From NCBI GenBank assembly GCA_023459335.1, contig JAEWUO010000012.1:1-64000 (forward strand): a stretch of 64,000 nt of DNA, read 5' to 3'. The translations under genes and the position numbers were made by a program. This document shows, piece by piece, positions 27,545-37,371 of the stretch. This DNA is from Bacillota bacterium. GTDB lineage: Bacteria > Bacillota > Clostridia > Christensenellales > CAG-138. Each line of letters begins with the position of its first letter. The first letter of the stretch is position 1. The notes under the pieces are model-generated. The model saw nothing but the letters and a program-made list of their open reading frames with translations. It was not told the origin of the DNA and did no database searches.

Positions 27545-27605
27545 TATATTATAGTTTGAAGGACTAGCATACGTACATACTTATATATAAGAAAGGGAGA
27601 AAACA

Positions 27606-28286
27606 ATGAATTATTATTCTACAACATTTCTTACAAAAGAAAATCTTCATATATTATTAAAATCTTTATATGAAATAAAATTAACTACTATTTCTAATTT
27701 CATAAAAAAAGGAGGTATAAAAACCTTTTATTTTTATAAAACCAAAAGTATAGAATATTATTTAATAAAGAGATTACTTTATGAAGTAAAGAGCTTGTAT
27801 CCAGAAATACAAGTAGTAGAAATCACAACAAGAGCATTTATTAAAAACAAAAAAAGTTCAATACTAATAAAAGAACTTTCCTCTACAATAAATGTAAAAA
27901 AGAGTACCTTTATTGATAGAAAAAAAATCTATAAAGAAAATATCCTTTTTGAAGATGTAAATATTAAAACAATTAAAGAGCTATTTTCTTGGGTAGCAGA
28001 TTTAAACAAAGTTAACAAAAAGAAATATAAAACAGATAAATTAGATCTACTTTATTCCGAAAGAGAGCACTCAAAATTTACAAATCAAAATATTGATAAA
28101 GAAAAATTAGTTGTACCGAAGGAAGAAAAAGAATTTGAAGAATTTTTTAATAAATTGTTTTATTTAGCTGAAAATGGACAATCTTTTAAATTAGACATCT
28201 CTCAAATTACTATGCAAGACTATATTGAATTTAAAAATAAATATTTGTCGGCTTTTATTTATATTAATGCTGACTATATATTATAG
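27606..28286 (+). CDS. Hypothetical protein, first rightward gene
   Basis: 226 residues, ATG after AAAGGGAGAAAACA. Lys/Tyr/Ile-rich, no recognised motif; EEKEFEEFFNKLFYLAENGQ is the most distinctive segment. Position directly after the divergent promoters suggests early expression. Confidence 0.8.
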   Translation: MNYYSTTFLTKENLHILLKSLYEIKLTTISNFIKKGGIKTFYFYKTKSIEYYLIKRLLYEVKSLYPEIQVVEITTRAFIKNKKSSILIKELSSTINVKKSTFIDRKKIYKENILFEDVNIKTIKELFSWVADLNKVNKKKYKTDKLDLLYSEREHSKFTNQNIDKEKLVVPKEEKEFEEFFNKLFYLAENGQSFKLDISQITMQDYIEFKNKYLSAFIYINADYIL

Positions 28287-28295
28287 GAGGGACTA

Positions 28296-28394
28296 ATGTT
28301 ACCCATAGTACAAATAATTGTTTCTAGTTGTATTTTAGTAGTAAATATAATGCAACTTATAGTTCAAATAAAAAGTAAAAAAGGGGGAAAATAA
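28296..28394 (+). CDS. Small membrane protein
   Basis: 32 residues: MLPIVQIIVSSCILVVNIMQ then LIVQIKSKKGGK, one membrane helix with a basic tail. Well-placed AGGAGGGACTA before ATG and a GGGGG site at its end for the next gene. Confidence 0.62.
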   Translation: MLPIVQIIVSSCILVVNIMQLIVQIKSKKGGK

Positions 28395-28395
28395 A

Positions 28396-28944
28396 ATGAG
28401 ACAAAAACCAATATTAATTAATCTTTATGGTGGCCCGGGTAGTGGAAAATCATCAGCGATGTATGAAATAACTGGTAGATTAAAAACTATGGGTGTGGCA
28501 GCGGAGATGTCACCAGAGTTTGTAAAGACAAAGGTCTATAGTAAAGACAAGAAAACTTTTGAAAATCAATTATATATATTTGGAAATCAATCATTTCGAC
28601 AAAGCATACTAATAGGGGAGGTTGATGTTATTATAACAGATGCCCCACTTCTATTGAATGCCTTCTATGGTAAAAATGAAGATTATGCTAGAGAAATGTT
28701 ATTAATAGCTAAAAAATTCAATAGCTCTTTCCAAGAGTTTCATTTCTTCCTTAGGAGAGTAAAACCGTTTTGCCAAAACGGGCGTATTCATAATGAAGAA
28801 CAATCTAGAGAGATTGATAAAGAATTATTTTCTTTATTAACAACCAATGTTGGTAAGGATGATTTTGATATTGTTAATGGAGATAGTAGCGGGACCGAAG
28901 AAATAATCAAATTTATATTAAAGGAGCTCAAAAATGGTAGATAA
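28396..28944 (+). CDS. NadR-like AAA ATPase
   Basis: 182 residues; P-loop LINLYGGPGSGKSSAMYEI at residues 8-25, then MGVAAEMSPEFVK and ITDAPLLLNAFYG (Walker B-like). This matches the AAA_28/NadR kinase-like family, which in NadR phosphorylates nicotinamide riboside. With the NMN adenylyltransferase at 62.1 kb it suggests NAD salvage. Overlaps the methyltransferase start by 11 bp. Confidence 0.75.
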   Translation: MRQKPILINLYGGPGSGKSSAMYEITGRLKTMGVAAEMSPEFVKTKVYSKDKKTFENQLYIFGNQSFRQSILIGEVDVIITDAPLLLNAFYGKNEDYAREMLLIAKKFNSSFQEFHFFLRRVKPFCQNGRIHNEEQSREIDKELFSLLTTNVGKDDFDIVNGDSSGTEEIIKFILKELKNGR

Positions 28945-29560
28945 AGTTTTTAATACATTAGGTGCATCAAATCATAGTGATAAAGATAGAGAGGTTAATA
29001 ACTACTACTCAACCCCTCCAATAGTTGTAAAACCTCTATTTAATAAAGTTCCAGAATTAATGTTATGTAATGATATATTGGAACCTTGTTGCGGCGAGGG
29101 GCATATAGCTAAAGAAGTAAGTCGATTAACTGAAAAGACTGTAAAATCTGTTGATTTAATTGACAGAGGATTTGGTGAAGTTGGGAATATTTTTCAATCA
29201 GATTATAAAAATAAATATGATTTAATTATAACAAATCCACCATATGATAGGTATAGTAAAAAAAATCCAGAGAATATGGTAAATATGATAATTAAAATGT
29301 TAGACGATGTAAAGTGCGGCGGCTATGTGTGTCTCTTTCTTAAAACTGTAGCTTTGGAAAGCGAGGCTAGATATGAATTGCTTTTCAAAAATATGAGACC
29401 AGAAAAAGTCTTAGTATCAGTAGATAGAGTCTCTTGTCTAAAGAGCGGCGACATTAAGAATGATGGTGGAGCTATTTCTTATTGCTGGTATGTGTGGCAT
29501 AAAGATAAAGATGGTAATTTTTCCAAAGAAACAATTTTAGATTGGTTTAGGGTTAAATAG
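28934..29560 (+). CDS. DNA adenine-type methyltransferase
   Basis: 208 residues. SAM-binding DILEPCCGEGHIAKE (motif I) and catalytic ITNPPYDRY (motif IV, N6-amino methyltransferases), followed by GGYVCLFLKTVAL. A solitary enzyme; no cognate nuclease beside it. Its target is unknown. Confidence 0.85.
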   Translation: MVDKVFNTLGASNHSDKDREVNNYYSTPPIVVKPLFNKVPELMLCNDILEPCCGEGHIAKEVSRLTEKTVKSVDLIDRGFGEVGNIFQSDYKNKYDLIITNPPYDRYSKKNPENMVNMIIKMLDDVKCGGYVCLFLKTVALESEARYELLFKNMRPEKVLVSVDRVSCLKSGDIKNDGGAISYCWYVWHKDKDGNFSKETILDWFRVK

Positions 29561-29565
29561 ACTGG

Positions 29566-29594
29566 TTGACTTGCGGCCGCAAATCTGATATAAT
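29566..29594 (+). promoter_or_regulatory. Promoter with NotI-like palindrome (DNA ligase)
   Basis: TTGACT, 17 bp, TATAAT (29589-29594). The spacer starts with the palindrome TTGCGGCCGCAA (29571-29582), directly after the -35, a likely operator. Confidence 0.82.
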
Positions 29595-29628
29595 AATAAT
29601 ATAATAAAAAATTGAGAGGAAGTTAAAA

Positions 29629-30735
29629 ATGATAGATAAAAACTTTATAGAGCAGCCGGCTGAGAAATATTGGTCTTTTCCATCAAATTACCCTAAAGAA
29701 AAAAGAAAAGAAGAGGTTTCATTCTTAATAAAGAATGAAATTACTATGGGGGCAATAAAAAAAGATGGGCACTATTTCCGTTTTTCAAAAACAGATGATG
29801 GGGAAATGTCCCTAACGTCTAGGGACAAATCAACAGTAACAAAAGAATTCATAAACAAGATTAATTGGGTGCCACATCTATATGATTTCTTTAATTCCTT
29901 ACCAAATGGAACAGTTTTACTAGGAGAAATATATTTCCCAAATAAAGCTGGTTCAAAAGAAATTACTAAAATTATGGGTTGTTTACAACCCAAAGCTGTA
30001 GAAAGACAAAAGGAAGACAGTAATAAAGTATATTATTATATATTTGATGCTTGGGCGTTTAATGGAAAATCATTGATGAACACTAGGGCTGAAGAAAGAT
30101 TTAATTTATTAAAAGAGATTGACACAAAAGGTTGTCAATTTGTTGAAGTTGCTGAATATAAGCAAGGATTAGAGTTATGGGCTCTATTATGGACTTCATT
30201 GGAAGCCGGCGAAGAGGGTATTGTTATAACAAATAAAGATTCAACACCAGCTCCGGGCAAAAAGACTGCCCGAAAAACACTAAAAATAAAAAAAGAACTA
30301 ACGGATACAATAGATGTCTTTTTTACAGGAAGATACAAACAAAGTAAAAAAGACTACAAGGGAAAAGAAATCGAAACACATAAATATTGGTTAAACTCAA
30401 AAACTAATCAACTTGTTCAAGGCGAGTATTATGATAAGTTTATTGATGGCGGCACGTATGAACCGGTTACTAAAGGATTTTTCATGGGATTTGCGGGGTC
30501 TCTTGAATATGCTGTGGTGGATAAAGAAGGAAAAATTGTCCCCATTGGATGGCTCTCTTCTCTTACTGAGGAAATTAAAATTGCTGTAAGAGAAAATCCA
30601 GAGAAAATAAAAAATAAGGTTATTGAAATTAATGCTATGGAATATGAAGATACGGGCGGCTTTAGGCATTGTAAAATGGTGCAATTTAGACAAGATAAGA
30701 ATTGGAAGGATTGTAGTATAGATCAAATAAAATAG
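29629..30735 (+). CDS. ATP-dependent DNA ligase
   Basis: 368 residues. Nucleotidyltransferase motifs: AIKKDGHYFRF (motif I, nucleophilic Lys in KxDG), LLGEIYFP (III), EEGIVI (IV), KTLKIKKE (V). C-terminal OB-like region. Seals nicks in DNA with ATP; used in phage replication and repair. Preceded by a palindrome-bearing promoter. Confidence 0.87.
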   Translation: MIDKNFIEQPAEKYWSFPSNYPKEKRKEEVSFLIKNEITMGAIKKDGHYFRFSKTDDGEMSLTSRDKSTVTKEFINKINWVPHLYDFFNSLPNGTVLLGEIYFPNKAGSKEITKIMGCLQPKAVERQKEDSNKVYYYIFDAWAFNGKSLMNTRAEERFNLLKEIDTKGCQFVEVAEYKQGLELWALLWTSLEAGEEGIVITNKDSTPAPGKKTARKTLKIKKELTDTIDVFFTGRYKQSKKDYKGKEIETHKYWLNSKTNQLVQGEYYDKFIDGGTYEPVTKGFFMGFAGSLEYAVVDKEGKIVPIGWLSSLTEEIKIAVRENPEKIKNKVIEINAMEYEDTGGFRHCKMVQFRQDKNWKDCSIDQIK

Positions 30736-30770
30736 AGAATTCAATATATTTAAAAGAATGGAGGACTAAA

Positions 30771-31538
30771 ATGTTAAATTATGTATTAACACCCATTGCC
30801 GGCGAGCCAGTAAAACCATTAGATAAATTACAGGTAAAATGCTTTACTTGTAGTCATTTCACAATATGTAATCTAAGGTTGGGTTATTTAAAAATAGCAA
30901 AATTAATTCACAATATGTTTCAGCCGGCGGAGCAGTATTTAATTGCTCCATTAAAACCATTTGGAGATTTTAATAGTGGAACTTTAGTAGACCCAGAATT
31001 AGTTCCAGAAACGATTAAAAAAAGTACTGGTGAAGTCGGGCGGCTATATCAAGCTAGATTTTTTGAAGATACAGATACATTGAAATTAATTTACTTATTT
31101 AATGGCGTAGAATTTTTAATGTGCGAGTATTCCTATATTAATGATATTGTTTCACAATTGAATAATCAAGAGGGCAACAATGAAACCACAATGGAATTAA
31201 GCTCAGAACAAAATATTATTGCTATGGCTATTGAGAATGCTGATGAAATCGAAATTCCTTTTGAGTTAACAAATTCTACTGGAGAATATGTTAATTCGAC
31301 ATATTTTTCCGCCGCATTAAATTGTAGTTTTTATGCTCAAGTAAGAGGAATAACATATTCAGAAGCAATAAATAAATTGTTGGCTTCATATCCAAATGGA
31401 ATACCTATGGAAAATGGCGAATACTACAATCTTGCAACTTATACATACACACCAGAAGGAGAAGGATTATATAATCCTATGGCGGGTGTACCTGTATTAG
31501 CACCATTTCCATTGCCAAAGTTTCCTAGGGAGTTATAA
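30771..31538 (+). CDS. Hypothetical protein with Cys cluster
   Basis: 255 residues; CFTCSHFTICN near residue 24 could bind metal. C-terminal Pro-rich tail (PVLAPFPLPKFPREL). Not recognised. Stop overlaps the next ATG (TAATG), so coupled. Confidence 0.75.
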   Translation: MLNYVLTPIAGEPVKPLDKLQVKCFTCSHFTICNLRLGYLKIAKLIHNMFQPAEQYLIAPLKPFGDFNSGTLVDPELVPETIKKSTGEVGRLYQARFFEDTDTLKLIYLFNGVEFLMCEYSYINDIVSQLNNQEGNNETTMELSSEQNIIAMAIENADEIEIPFELTNSTGEYVNSTYFSAALNCSFYAQVRGITYSEAINKLLASYPNGIPMENGEYYNLATYTYTPEGEGLYNPMAGVPVLAPFPLPKFPREL

Positions 31539-31945
31539 TGAGTAGTAGCTATGAAGATAAAATCAATGATATTTTTATTTCCGAAAAAGTGAGTTTTAAG
31601 AGAGAAGTGGAATTTAATAATCTTCGTGGAGTAAGAACTACTCCACTAAGGTTTGATTTTGTTGTTTTTAAGCAAGGGCGAATTGATTACATTGTTGAGG
31701 TTGATGGGGAACAACATTTTGTTTTTAATAAATTTTTCCATAGGAATAATAAAATCATGTTCCGCCGGCAAAGAGAGTATGATAGACGGAAAAATTCATA
31801 TTGTTTAAAAAACAACTATATTTTATATAGAATACCGTATTGGGAAATTGAGAACATCAACAACTTAGGTAATATATTTAACTCAAGGTTCTTGGTGGTT
31901 GATAAGTTCCACAATGACAATATTATTAATGATAAATTTTCATAA
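31538..31945 (+). CDS. PD-(D/E)XK nuclease (Vsr/DUF559-like)
   Basis: 135 residues. LRFDFVVF ... YIVEVDGEQHF gives D-(x)n-E-x-D, followed by EYDRRKNSYCLKNNYILYRI typical of Vsr-like and free-standing homing nucleases. Likely a DNA endonuclease, perhaps a free-standing homing enzyme acting on neighbouring intron sites. Confidence 0.75.
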   Translation: MSSSYEDKINDIFISEKVSFKREVEFNNLRGVRTTPLRFDFVVFKQGRIDYIVEVDGEQHFVFNKFFHRNNKIMFRRQREYDRRKNSYCLKNNYILYRIPYWEIENINNLGNIFNSRFLVVDKFHNDNIINDKFS

Positions 31946-31957
31946 AAGTCGTATCAT

Positions 31958-31984
31958 GGACTCTATTTCTTTGAGATAGAGTTC
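31958..31984 (+). terminator. Hairpin terminator
   Basis: GGACTCTAT/ATAGAGTTC, 9 bp with one G.U, loop of 9, then ATATTATT. Immediately followed by a promoter. Confidence 0.65.
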
Positions 31985-31990
31985 ATATTA

Positions 31991-32019
31991 TTGACTTTTT
32001 TCGGGAAATATGATATAAT
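31991..32019 (+). promoter_or_regulatory. Promoter for glutaredoxin-nrdD-nrdG unit
   Basis: TTGACT, 17 bp, TATAAT (32014-32019), TGA extension. Confidence 0.86.
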
Positions 32020-32064
32020 TATAATATGGTAAAATTACCAAATATGTAAAAAGAGGTGTTTTAA

Positions 32065-32268
32065 TTGATACTATATACAACAGAAACTTGTCCAAAATGT
32101 AAAGCTTTAAAATTTTTATTAGATAATAAAAATTGTAAGTATGAGGTTGTCACAGACCAAAAAATATTACAAGAAAAAGAATTTACTGTTGTCCCAATGC
32201 TTGAAATGGATGATGGTAGAGTTTTGAATTATGCGGCGGCGGCAATAGAAATAGGAGGTATTAAATAG
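32065..32268 (+). CDS. Glutaredoxin/NrdH-like redoxin
   Basis: 67 residues, TTG start behind AAGAGGTG. Active site TTETCPKCKAL (CxxC), TVVPMLE (cis-Pro), shortened C-terminus. A thiol donor for ribonucleotide reduction; its stop overlaps the GTG of nrdD (TAGTG). Confidence 0.85.
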   Translation: MILYTTETCPKCKALKFLLDNKNCKYEVVTDQKILQEKEFTVVPMLEMDDGRVLNYAAAAIEIGGIK

Positions 32269-32840
32269 TGCATATTAATTTTAAATTAAACAAAAACTTT
32301 GCAACCACATTTAACAAACTCTGTGAAAAATATGGTGAAGAATTTGAATATCTAAATGGTGTTCATAAAACACAATTAGATGACACAGAGTTTATTGATC
32401 ACTTTACGGCTGACAACAAGAATATTTCCGATAATACGGTTGACCCAAATGCTAACCAAAAGTTCAAAGATATAGTTTCCCTAAGGGCTGAAAAGGGAAA
32501 GAGTAGAGATAAACTTCTAGCAATGAACAAAATATTTTATGAAGTTCAAAAAGAATATGGATTCCAGACAGCTAAGGAATTTTTGGAAGATGAGTGGAAT
32601 GGTGCTACCTATTTGAATGATTTTGTGACAGCGTCATTCATCCCTTACTGCTTTAGTTATGATCTAACTAGATTATGTACTGAGGGATTGTTTATGCTTG
32701 GGGATAATTACAATAACTTGCCGCCAAAACACCTAGACACATTTAATGATGATGTGGTGGAATATGTCTCATGGAACGCAAACAGGACCTCGGGTAGAAA
32801 TATGCTGTGCCCTTTTATTTCTTTTCCACTAACCAGTGGT
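32268..32840 (+). CDS. nrdD: Anaerobic ribonucleotide reductase NrdD, exon 1
   Basis: Class III reductase, 191 codons in this exon, GTG start. The exon ends LTSG; joined to exon 2 it reads LTSG-AVGLADYIIW, matching the (A/S)GAVGLPD motif of NrdD. Full spliced and intein-free protein is about 660 residues. Reduces NTPs to dNTPs under anoxia using a glycyl radical, so the host grows anaerobically. An alternative splice at 32843 keeps the frame too. Confidence 0.85.
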
Positions 32841-33890
32841 GTTGCTTATGCAGCTAACGGGGAAAACTAAGTATATGAATAATATATATGTCAATCCCGT
32901 GGGAATTATTAAAAAGAGTATTTATATTATAACAAATAGTTTAAACAATAAAGTTTATATAGGACAATCAACCGAACCCGAGAGAAGATTTAAAGAACAT
33001 TGTCGCAAGGGAGAGAGTTTGATTTCAAAAGCTATTAAAAAATATGGAGTTGAAAATTTTTCTTTAAATATATTAGATTGTGAAATTCTTAATTATAATG
33101 AAAGAGAAAAATATTGGATAAAATATTATGATAGTAAAGTACCATTTGGATATAATATTTTAGAAGGTGGCAATTGCCCTCCTAACTATAGCGGAGATGA
33201 ACATCCAAATGTAAAACTTACAGAACAAATTGTTCTTTGTTTAAAAAATGACTTACTAAAAACAACTATTTCATTATCTCAATTAGCAGAAAAATACAAT
33301 ATCTCAAAAAGACAAGTAATTAGAATTAATAACGGAAGCAGTAGAGCGAAATTAAATGAAGAGTACCCCATTAGGAGAGTTCCAAATAATAATGGTAAGT
33401 TAACAACAGAAGATATAGATATTATTATCGAATTGTTAAAATACTCCTATAGAGCTAATGGCGATATAGCTAAAGAATACGGGGTTGAAGTTCATACAAT
33501 TTCTAAAATAAATAATGGAACTTGTCATAAGAGAGATAATATCCAATATCCAATAAGAAAATGGAAAAGTTGTGGAGTAACGCTTTTTACTTATGAAAAT
33601 ATTACAGAAATTATAGATTTATTACTAAATTCCGAAGAATCAATTCGTAATATAGCAAAAAAGTATAGTGTGAGTCATTCAACTATTAACAATATAAATA
33701 AAGGAGTATCAAAAAGATATTATCGAGAGGGAGTAATTTACCCTTTAAGAACTCTTTAATAAAGCCTGTATCGACTATCCTCGCTAAGAGGAGTACAATT
33801 GCTATTTGGTATGTAATTGGAAAGAGAAATCCTACAGTAAATACTGTAGTAAAAGATAGTCAGTCTTAATGGAAACATTAAGAGCCTACG
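32841..33890 (+). ncRNA. Group I intron 1 of nrdD
   Basis: Exon ends in T (32840), intron ends in G (33890), in-frame junction. Core-like segments: CTAACGGGGAAAACTAAG with GTCAATCCCGTG near the 5' end; GACTATCC ... AAGATAGTC (P7) at about 33771-33861. Encodes a GIY-YIG nuclease whose N-terminus overlaps the core. Confidence 0.83.
32875..33759 (+). CDS. GIY-YIG homing endonuclease (nrdD intron 1)
   Basis: About 294 residues. KSIYIITN, VYIGQSTEPERRFKEH, KKYGVENFS, YNEREKYWIKYYDS and YNILEGG define the GIY-YIG domain; three C-terminal HTH units follow (LAEKYNISKRQVIRIN, AKEYGVEVHTISKIN, AKKYSVSHSTINNIN). ATG 32875 has no good ribosome site; the frame is open upstream into exon 1. Confidence 0.88.
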   Translation: MNNIYVNPVGIIKKSIYIITNSLNNKVYIGQSTEPERRFKEHCRKGESLISKAIKKYGVENFSLNILDCEILNYNEREKYWIKYYDSKVPFGYNILEGGNCPPNYSGDEHPNVKLTEQIVLCLKNDLLKTTISLSQLAEKYNISKRQVIRINNGSSRAKLNEEYPIRRVPNNNGKLTTEDIDIIIELLKYSYRANGDIAKEYGVEVHTISKINNGTCHKRDNIQYPIRKWKSCGVTLFTYENITEIIDLLLNSEESIRNIAKKYSVSHSTINNINKGVSKRYYREGVIYPLRTL

Positions 33891-35858
33891 GCAGTAGGAT
33901 TAGCAGATTACATTATATGGTCTTATTATTTTTGGAAGAATGATAAGGCAAGTGGATTATTTTGGAAAAAAGAAGATGGTGAGTTTATTGACATCTCTGA
34001 AAAAGCACTAAGACAAAGTTTTCAGAAGATTTGTTATAGACTGAACCAGCCCTTCCTACGCATTGATCAATCAGCATTTACCAATTTTTCTGTTTTTGAT
34101 AGGTCTTACTTAGTAGAATTATTTGGTACAAAGGTGTTTCCAAATGGAGAACTCGGCATCACAATGATAGAAGGGTTTTTAGAACACCAAAAAATATTTT
34201 TAGAAGAGTTTTCTAGAATTAAAGGTGAAAATCTCTTTGGTTTTCCAGTTGTAACAATTTCATTGTTATATCAAGATGGGAAATTTGTTGACGAAGATTT
34301 TTCCAGATGGGCTTGTGAACACAATAGAAAATGGAATGATAGTAATCTATTTATTTCTGGTGAACTTGGGATTTTGAGTTCTTGTCCTTTAGATGGTGAT
34401 ACGGAGATCGTCTATTGGGGAGATAGACTAAAAAGATTTTTCTTGTCATCAATAGAAGACGTTTATAATAATCATAGTAGAGATGGTAAAATACCGTTAA
34501 TAAAAACTTTTTCAAATGGACAAATTATAAACTGTAGAATAAACAAATTTGATATCGCTCCAGAATATGAAATTACTTTAGCAAATAACGCAAAAATTAG
34601 AACCACTGCAGATCATTTAAATAAAGTTTATGGAAGAGATTATGTTAGAACAAAAGAATTAACAACTGATGATTTTCTTCCTTATGGATTAAATAAATAT
34701 ATTGGTAGCGATAGTTTATCTTACGAAGAAGGTAAAATTGTTGGGGCTTTTCTAGGGGATGGCTCTTTTATAGAAAATGGGATTGTTCTAAGTCTAAATT
34801 CAAATACAGATAGAGATTTTATGGATTGGTTACATGACTATGTTCCAAAATATTTTGGAGGAAAATGTATAGAGGATGAAAAAACCTCAACTATTAGTGG
34901 GGAAAAAAGTTGTATTAATTTTAGAATTATTTCAAAATATTTAAAAGGATTAATAGAACAATGTGTTTTAGGAAAAAACGCTTTAACAAAGGAAATCAAC
35001 TTGATAGTATTAAATTATTCCGAACAATTTAGACAAGGATTAATAGATGGATGGCAAACTGCTGATGGTGGAAACAATAATAGAATTTATTCTTCCTCTA
35101 AAAAACTTATAGATACAATGGTTGTTGTTTTTACTAGTTTAGGAATTGTAACTAGGATTGATGAAGATAATAGAGAAAGTAGACTTGGGAAAAATACTTG
35201 TTACACTTTACGATTTTACACTCCAAATAAAAAGAAAATAAAAGATCTTTATATAGCAGAAGAAGATGTTCTGTGGATAAAAATTAAATCTATCACAAGA
35301 TGTAGTAGTAAAAAAAGAAAATCTTATTGTTTAGAAGTATTGGATGATGTGGAGCCAGTATTTACACTAGGGAATGGTATTATTACACATAATTGCCGCG
35401 TCACTAACGATACCAAGCAAATGCCGGCGTTCATTAACTCAATAGGAGGAACAGCATTATCAATTGGTTCTGTAAAAGTTAATACTATTAACCTAAAGAG
35501 AATTGCCATAGAAAGCGGCGGCGATAAGGATAAATTTATGGAAATTCTTGAGAAAAGAATGATATTAGTGATGAAAGTTCTCAAAATTGTAAGAAGAATT
35601 ATAACTAGAAATATAGAAAAAGGGCTTTTAACTAACTATGTTGATGGTTGTATTGATATGGAGAAACAGTTTTGTACAATAGGTATTAATGCAATGTACG
35701 AAGCTATAAATTATTTTAAACTAATCAAAACCGATGAATTTGGTTATAAATCTTATTCTGATGAAGGACTAGTTTTTGCGGCAAATATTTTAGATAAAAT
35801 GAACAAATTGAAAGATGAATTTCCAGTAGATTATCAACAAAATATAGAATGTATCCCT
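33891..35858 (+). CDS. nrdD: NrdD, exon 2 (contains intein)
   Basis: 656 codons including the 337-residue intein. Extein parts: ADYIIWSYYFWKND, GELGILSS-CRVTNDTK around the intein, IGSVKVNTINLKRIAIESGG, and the exon ends NIECIP. Exon 2 joins exon 3 as NIECIP-GETCAKIF, like the EQIPGES motif of class III enzymes. Confidence 0.88.
34383..35393 (+). other. Class 1 intein with LAGLIDADG endonuclease in NrdD
   Basis: 337 residues, first residue Cys (CPLDGDTEIVYW), last residues GNGIITHN before Cys+1. Block B-like RTTADHLNKV carries T..H. Endonuclease motifs VGAFLGDGSF and FRQGLIDGWQTADGG. So canonical splicing chemistry plus homing potential, unlike the two class 3 inteins in this window. Confidence 0.9.
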
Positions 35859-36204
35859 AAAAGAACTGGGGCGTAGTAGTGTAAGCTACTAATGAAAACT
35901 TTCTCTGATTGACTTGGAAAACCTGAGTGGTTGACAGGGCGGAAGGATATATTATAGTCCACCGTGAACGACTAAGTGAGAAAGCGTCTTAAAAAGATGA
36001 TGCGATAGTCTGAACTCTACTGTAACATCAAAGTAGAGAGTAAAGTTTAACGACTTTACCGCCATATGTAAATATAATTATAGGAGAAATAGATTATTAT
36101 TAATAATATAAAAAATTCCAGCAGTAAAATAATTGGTGAGGTTATAAATAAATATAATATTGAATTTAATCAACCAGAACGTATGGTCATAAAGTAACAG
36201 ATTG
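35859..36204 (+). ncRNA. Group I-like intron 2 of nrdD (346 bp)
   Basis: Exon 2 ends ATCCCT (U) and the intron ends G before GGTGAAACC; the junction restores IPGE. P7-like GATGCGATAGTCTGAACTC occurs at about 35999-36017. No complete nuclease gene; a frame at 36109-36195 (KIIGEVINKYNIEFNQPERM) behind TAGGAG without a start codon may be a nuclease relic. Confidence 0.75.
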
Positions 36205-36369
36205 GGTGAAACCTGTGCAAAAATATTTTGTAAGAAAGATTTTCTACTCTATGGAGAAGAGAATAGTGTTCCTGTGTATTCAAACCAATGGATACCACTA
36301 GTGGAACGCTGCTCAATAAAAGAAAAGTTAAGACTTGGAGCACTTTTAGATAAGAAGTGCGGTGGTGGT
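36205..36369 (+). CDS. nrdD: NrdD, exon 3
   Basis: 55 codons: GETCAKIFCKKDFLLYGEEN, SVPVYSNQWIPLVERCSIKE, KLRLGALLDKKCGGG. Bounded by two introns; junctions in phase 0. The CGGG-QITHIN junction with exon 4 fits class III reductases (GGGQ motif). Confidence 0.85.
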
Positions 36370-37371
36370 TTAAGATAATTTGGCTACCATAGTAAATTTA
36401 GTGAACGCTACCAAGCGGTGTCTTTATTAATTTGAAGGCTAACGGGGGACGTTATTTACCAATCCCGTGCTGAGCTCCATAGAATAAGTTCTAAGGAGAA
36501 AGTGTAACGACTATCGGTGATGAGTGTAACCGAGTACAAGTAGAGATAAGTACTATTTGGAAGTGCGTAACTAGAGGGTGGAGTTTTCTACTGTCTAGAA
36601 GATATAGTCTAATTAAAGGAGAATTTTGAATGAACTGTAAACAATGTGGAAAAGAAATTCCAAAAACAAATCAATTTAATATTAATTATAATGGAGAAAA
36701 AATTGTTGTGTGTGGTAAACACTATGCACAATATCTAAAATATAATCATTTTTTAGATAGTAATCAAAAAACTTGTTTTGATAGAAATGAGTATGAGATT
36801 ACTGAAGACGGGGTATGGATATATACTTTTAATAGAAATCAAGAGGTGTCTGGTAAATTCTTGATTGATGAAGAAGATTTAGAAAGAGTTATTATTCATA
36901 AGTGGAGATTTTGGAAAAATACCTTTTATACTGGGACATATAATCCAGTTTCAATCCATAAATTTTTACTAAATACGCCGGCGGATAAAGTAGTTGATCA
37001 TATAAATGGAAATAGAAGCGATAATCGTAAAGAGAATTTACGAATTTGTTCTCAACACCAAAACGCAATAAACAGGAGTTTATTAAATAAAAATAAGAGC
37101 GGCGTTGCTGGTGTGTATTTTGACAAAATAAGAAGTAAATGGTTAGCTGAAATAAAATTTAATTATGTTAAATGTTTCTTAGGGCGTTTTTCTGAATTTG
37201 CTGATGCTGTTTTTGTTAGATATTATGCTGAACAAAAGCTCTTTGGAGAGTTTAGAAATACAAGAAATGATTGTAACATTATCCAAATTGTAAATGATTG
37301 TAAAAATAAAGAAGATTTGAAAAGTAAAATTGATTTGAAATTACAGGAAAAATTTAAAATTCAAGATTAAG
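36370..37371 (+). ncRNA. Group I intron 3 of nrdD
   Basis: Exon 3 ends GGT, intron ends G at 37371. The 260 bases before the nuclease gene are ribozyme: CTAACGGGGGACG with CAATCCCGTGC, P7 halves CGACTATCGG and AAGATATAGTC. Encodes an HNH nuclease whose stop codon lies 1 bp before the 3' splice site. Confidence 0.85.
36630..37370 (+). CDS. HNH homing endonuclease (nrdD intron 3)
   Basis: 246 residues. N-terminal zinc-binding CKQCGKE ... VVCGKHY; HNH core VSIHKFLLN, KVVDHINGNRSDNRKENLRI; then an AP2-like DNA-binding segment (SGVAGVYFDKIRSKWLAEIK, FLGRFSEFADAVFVRY). ATG after AAAGGAGAATTTTGA. Confidence 0.9.
   Translation: MNCKQCGKEIPKTNQFNINYNGEKIVVCGKHYAQYLKYNHFLDSNQKTCFDRNEYEITEDGVWIYTFNRNQEVSGKFLIDEEDLERVIIHKWRFWKNTFYTGTYNPVSIHKFLLNTPADKVVDHINGNRSDNRKENLRICSQHQNAINRSLLNKNKSGVAGVYFDKIRSKWLAEIKFNYVKCFLGRFSEFADAVFVRYYAEQKLFGEFRNTRNDCNIIQIVNDCKNKEDLKSKIDLKLQEKFKIQD

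Larger units (their letters stand above)
27057..27605. other. Divergent intergenic region (transcription switch)
   Basis: 549 bp without a gene, strongly AT-rich. It holds one leftward promoter, two strong and one weak rightward promoters (27184-27212, TTGACT-17-CATAAT), a 15-bp stretch shared with nrdD intron 3 (ATAATTTGGCTACCA), two hairpins near 27245-27300 and the 11-bp repeats. All genes to the left are leftward and all to the right rightward, so it is the main control point and a candidate origin. Confidence 0.75.

Noticed and set aside
29573..29580. NotI sites as cloning or adaptor artefacts
   Set aside because: They lie inside conserved reading frames, in several frames, and in promoters with exact spacing; there is no vector sequence.
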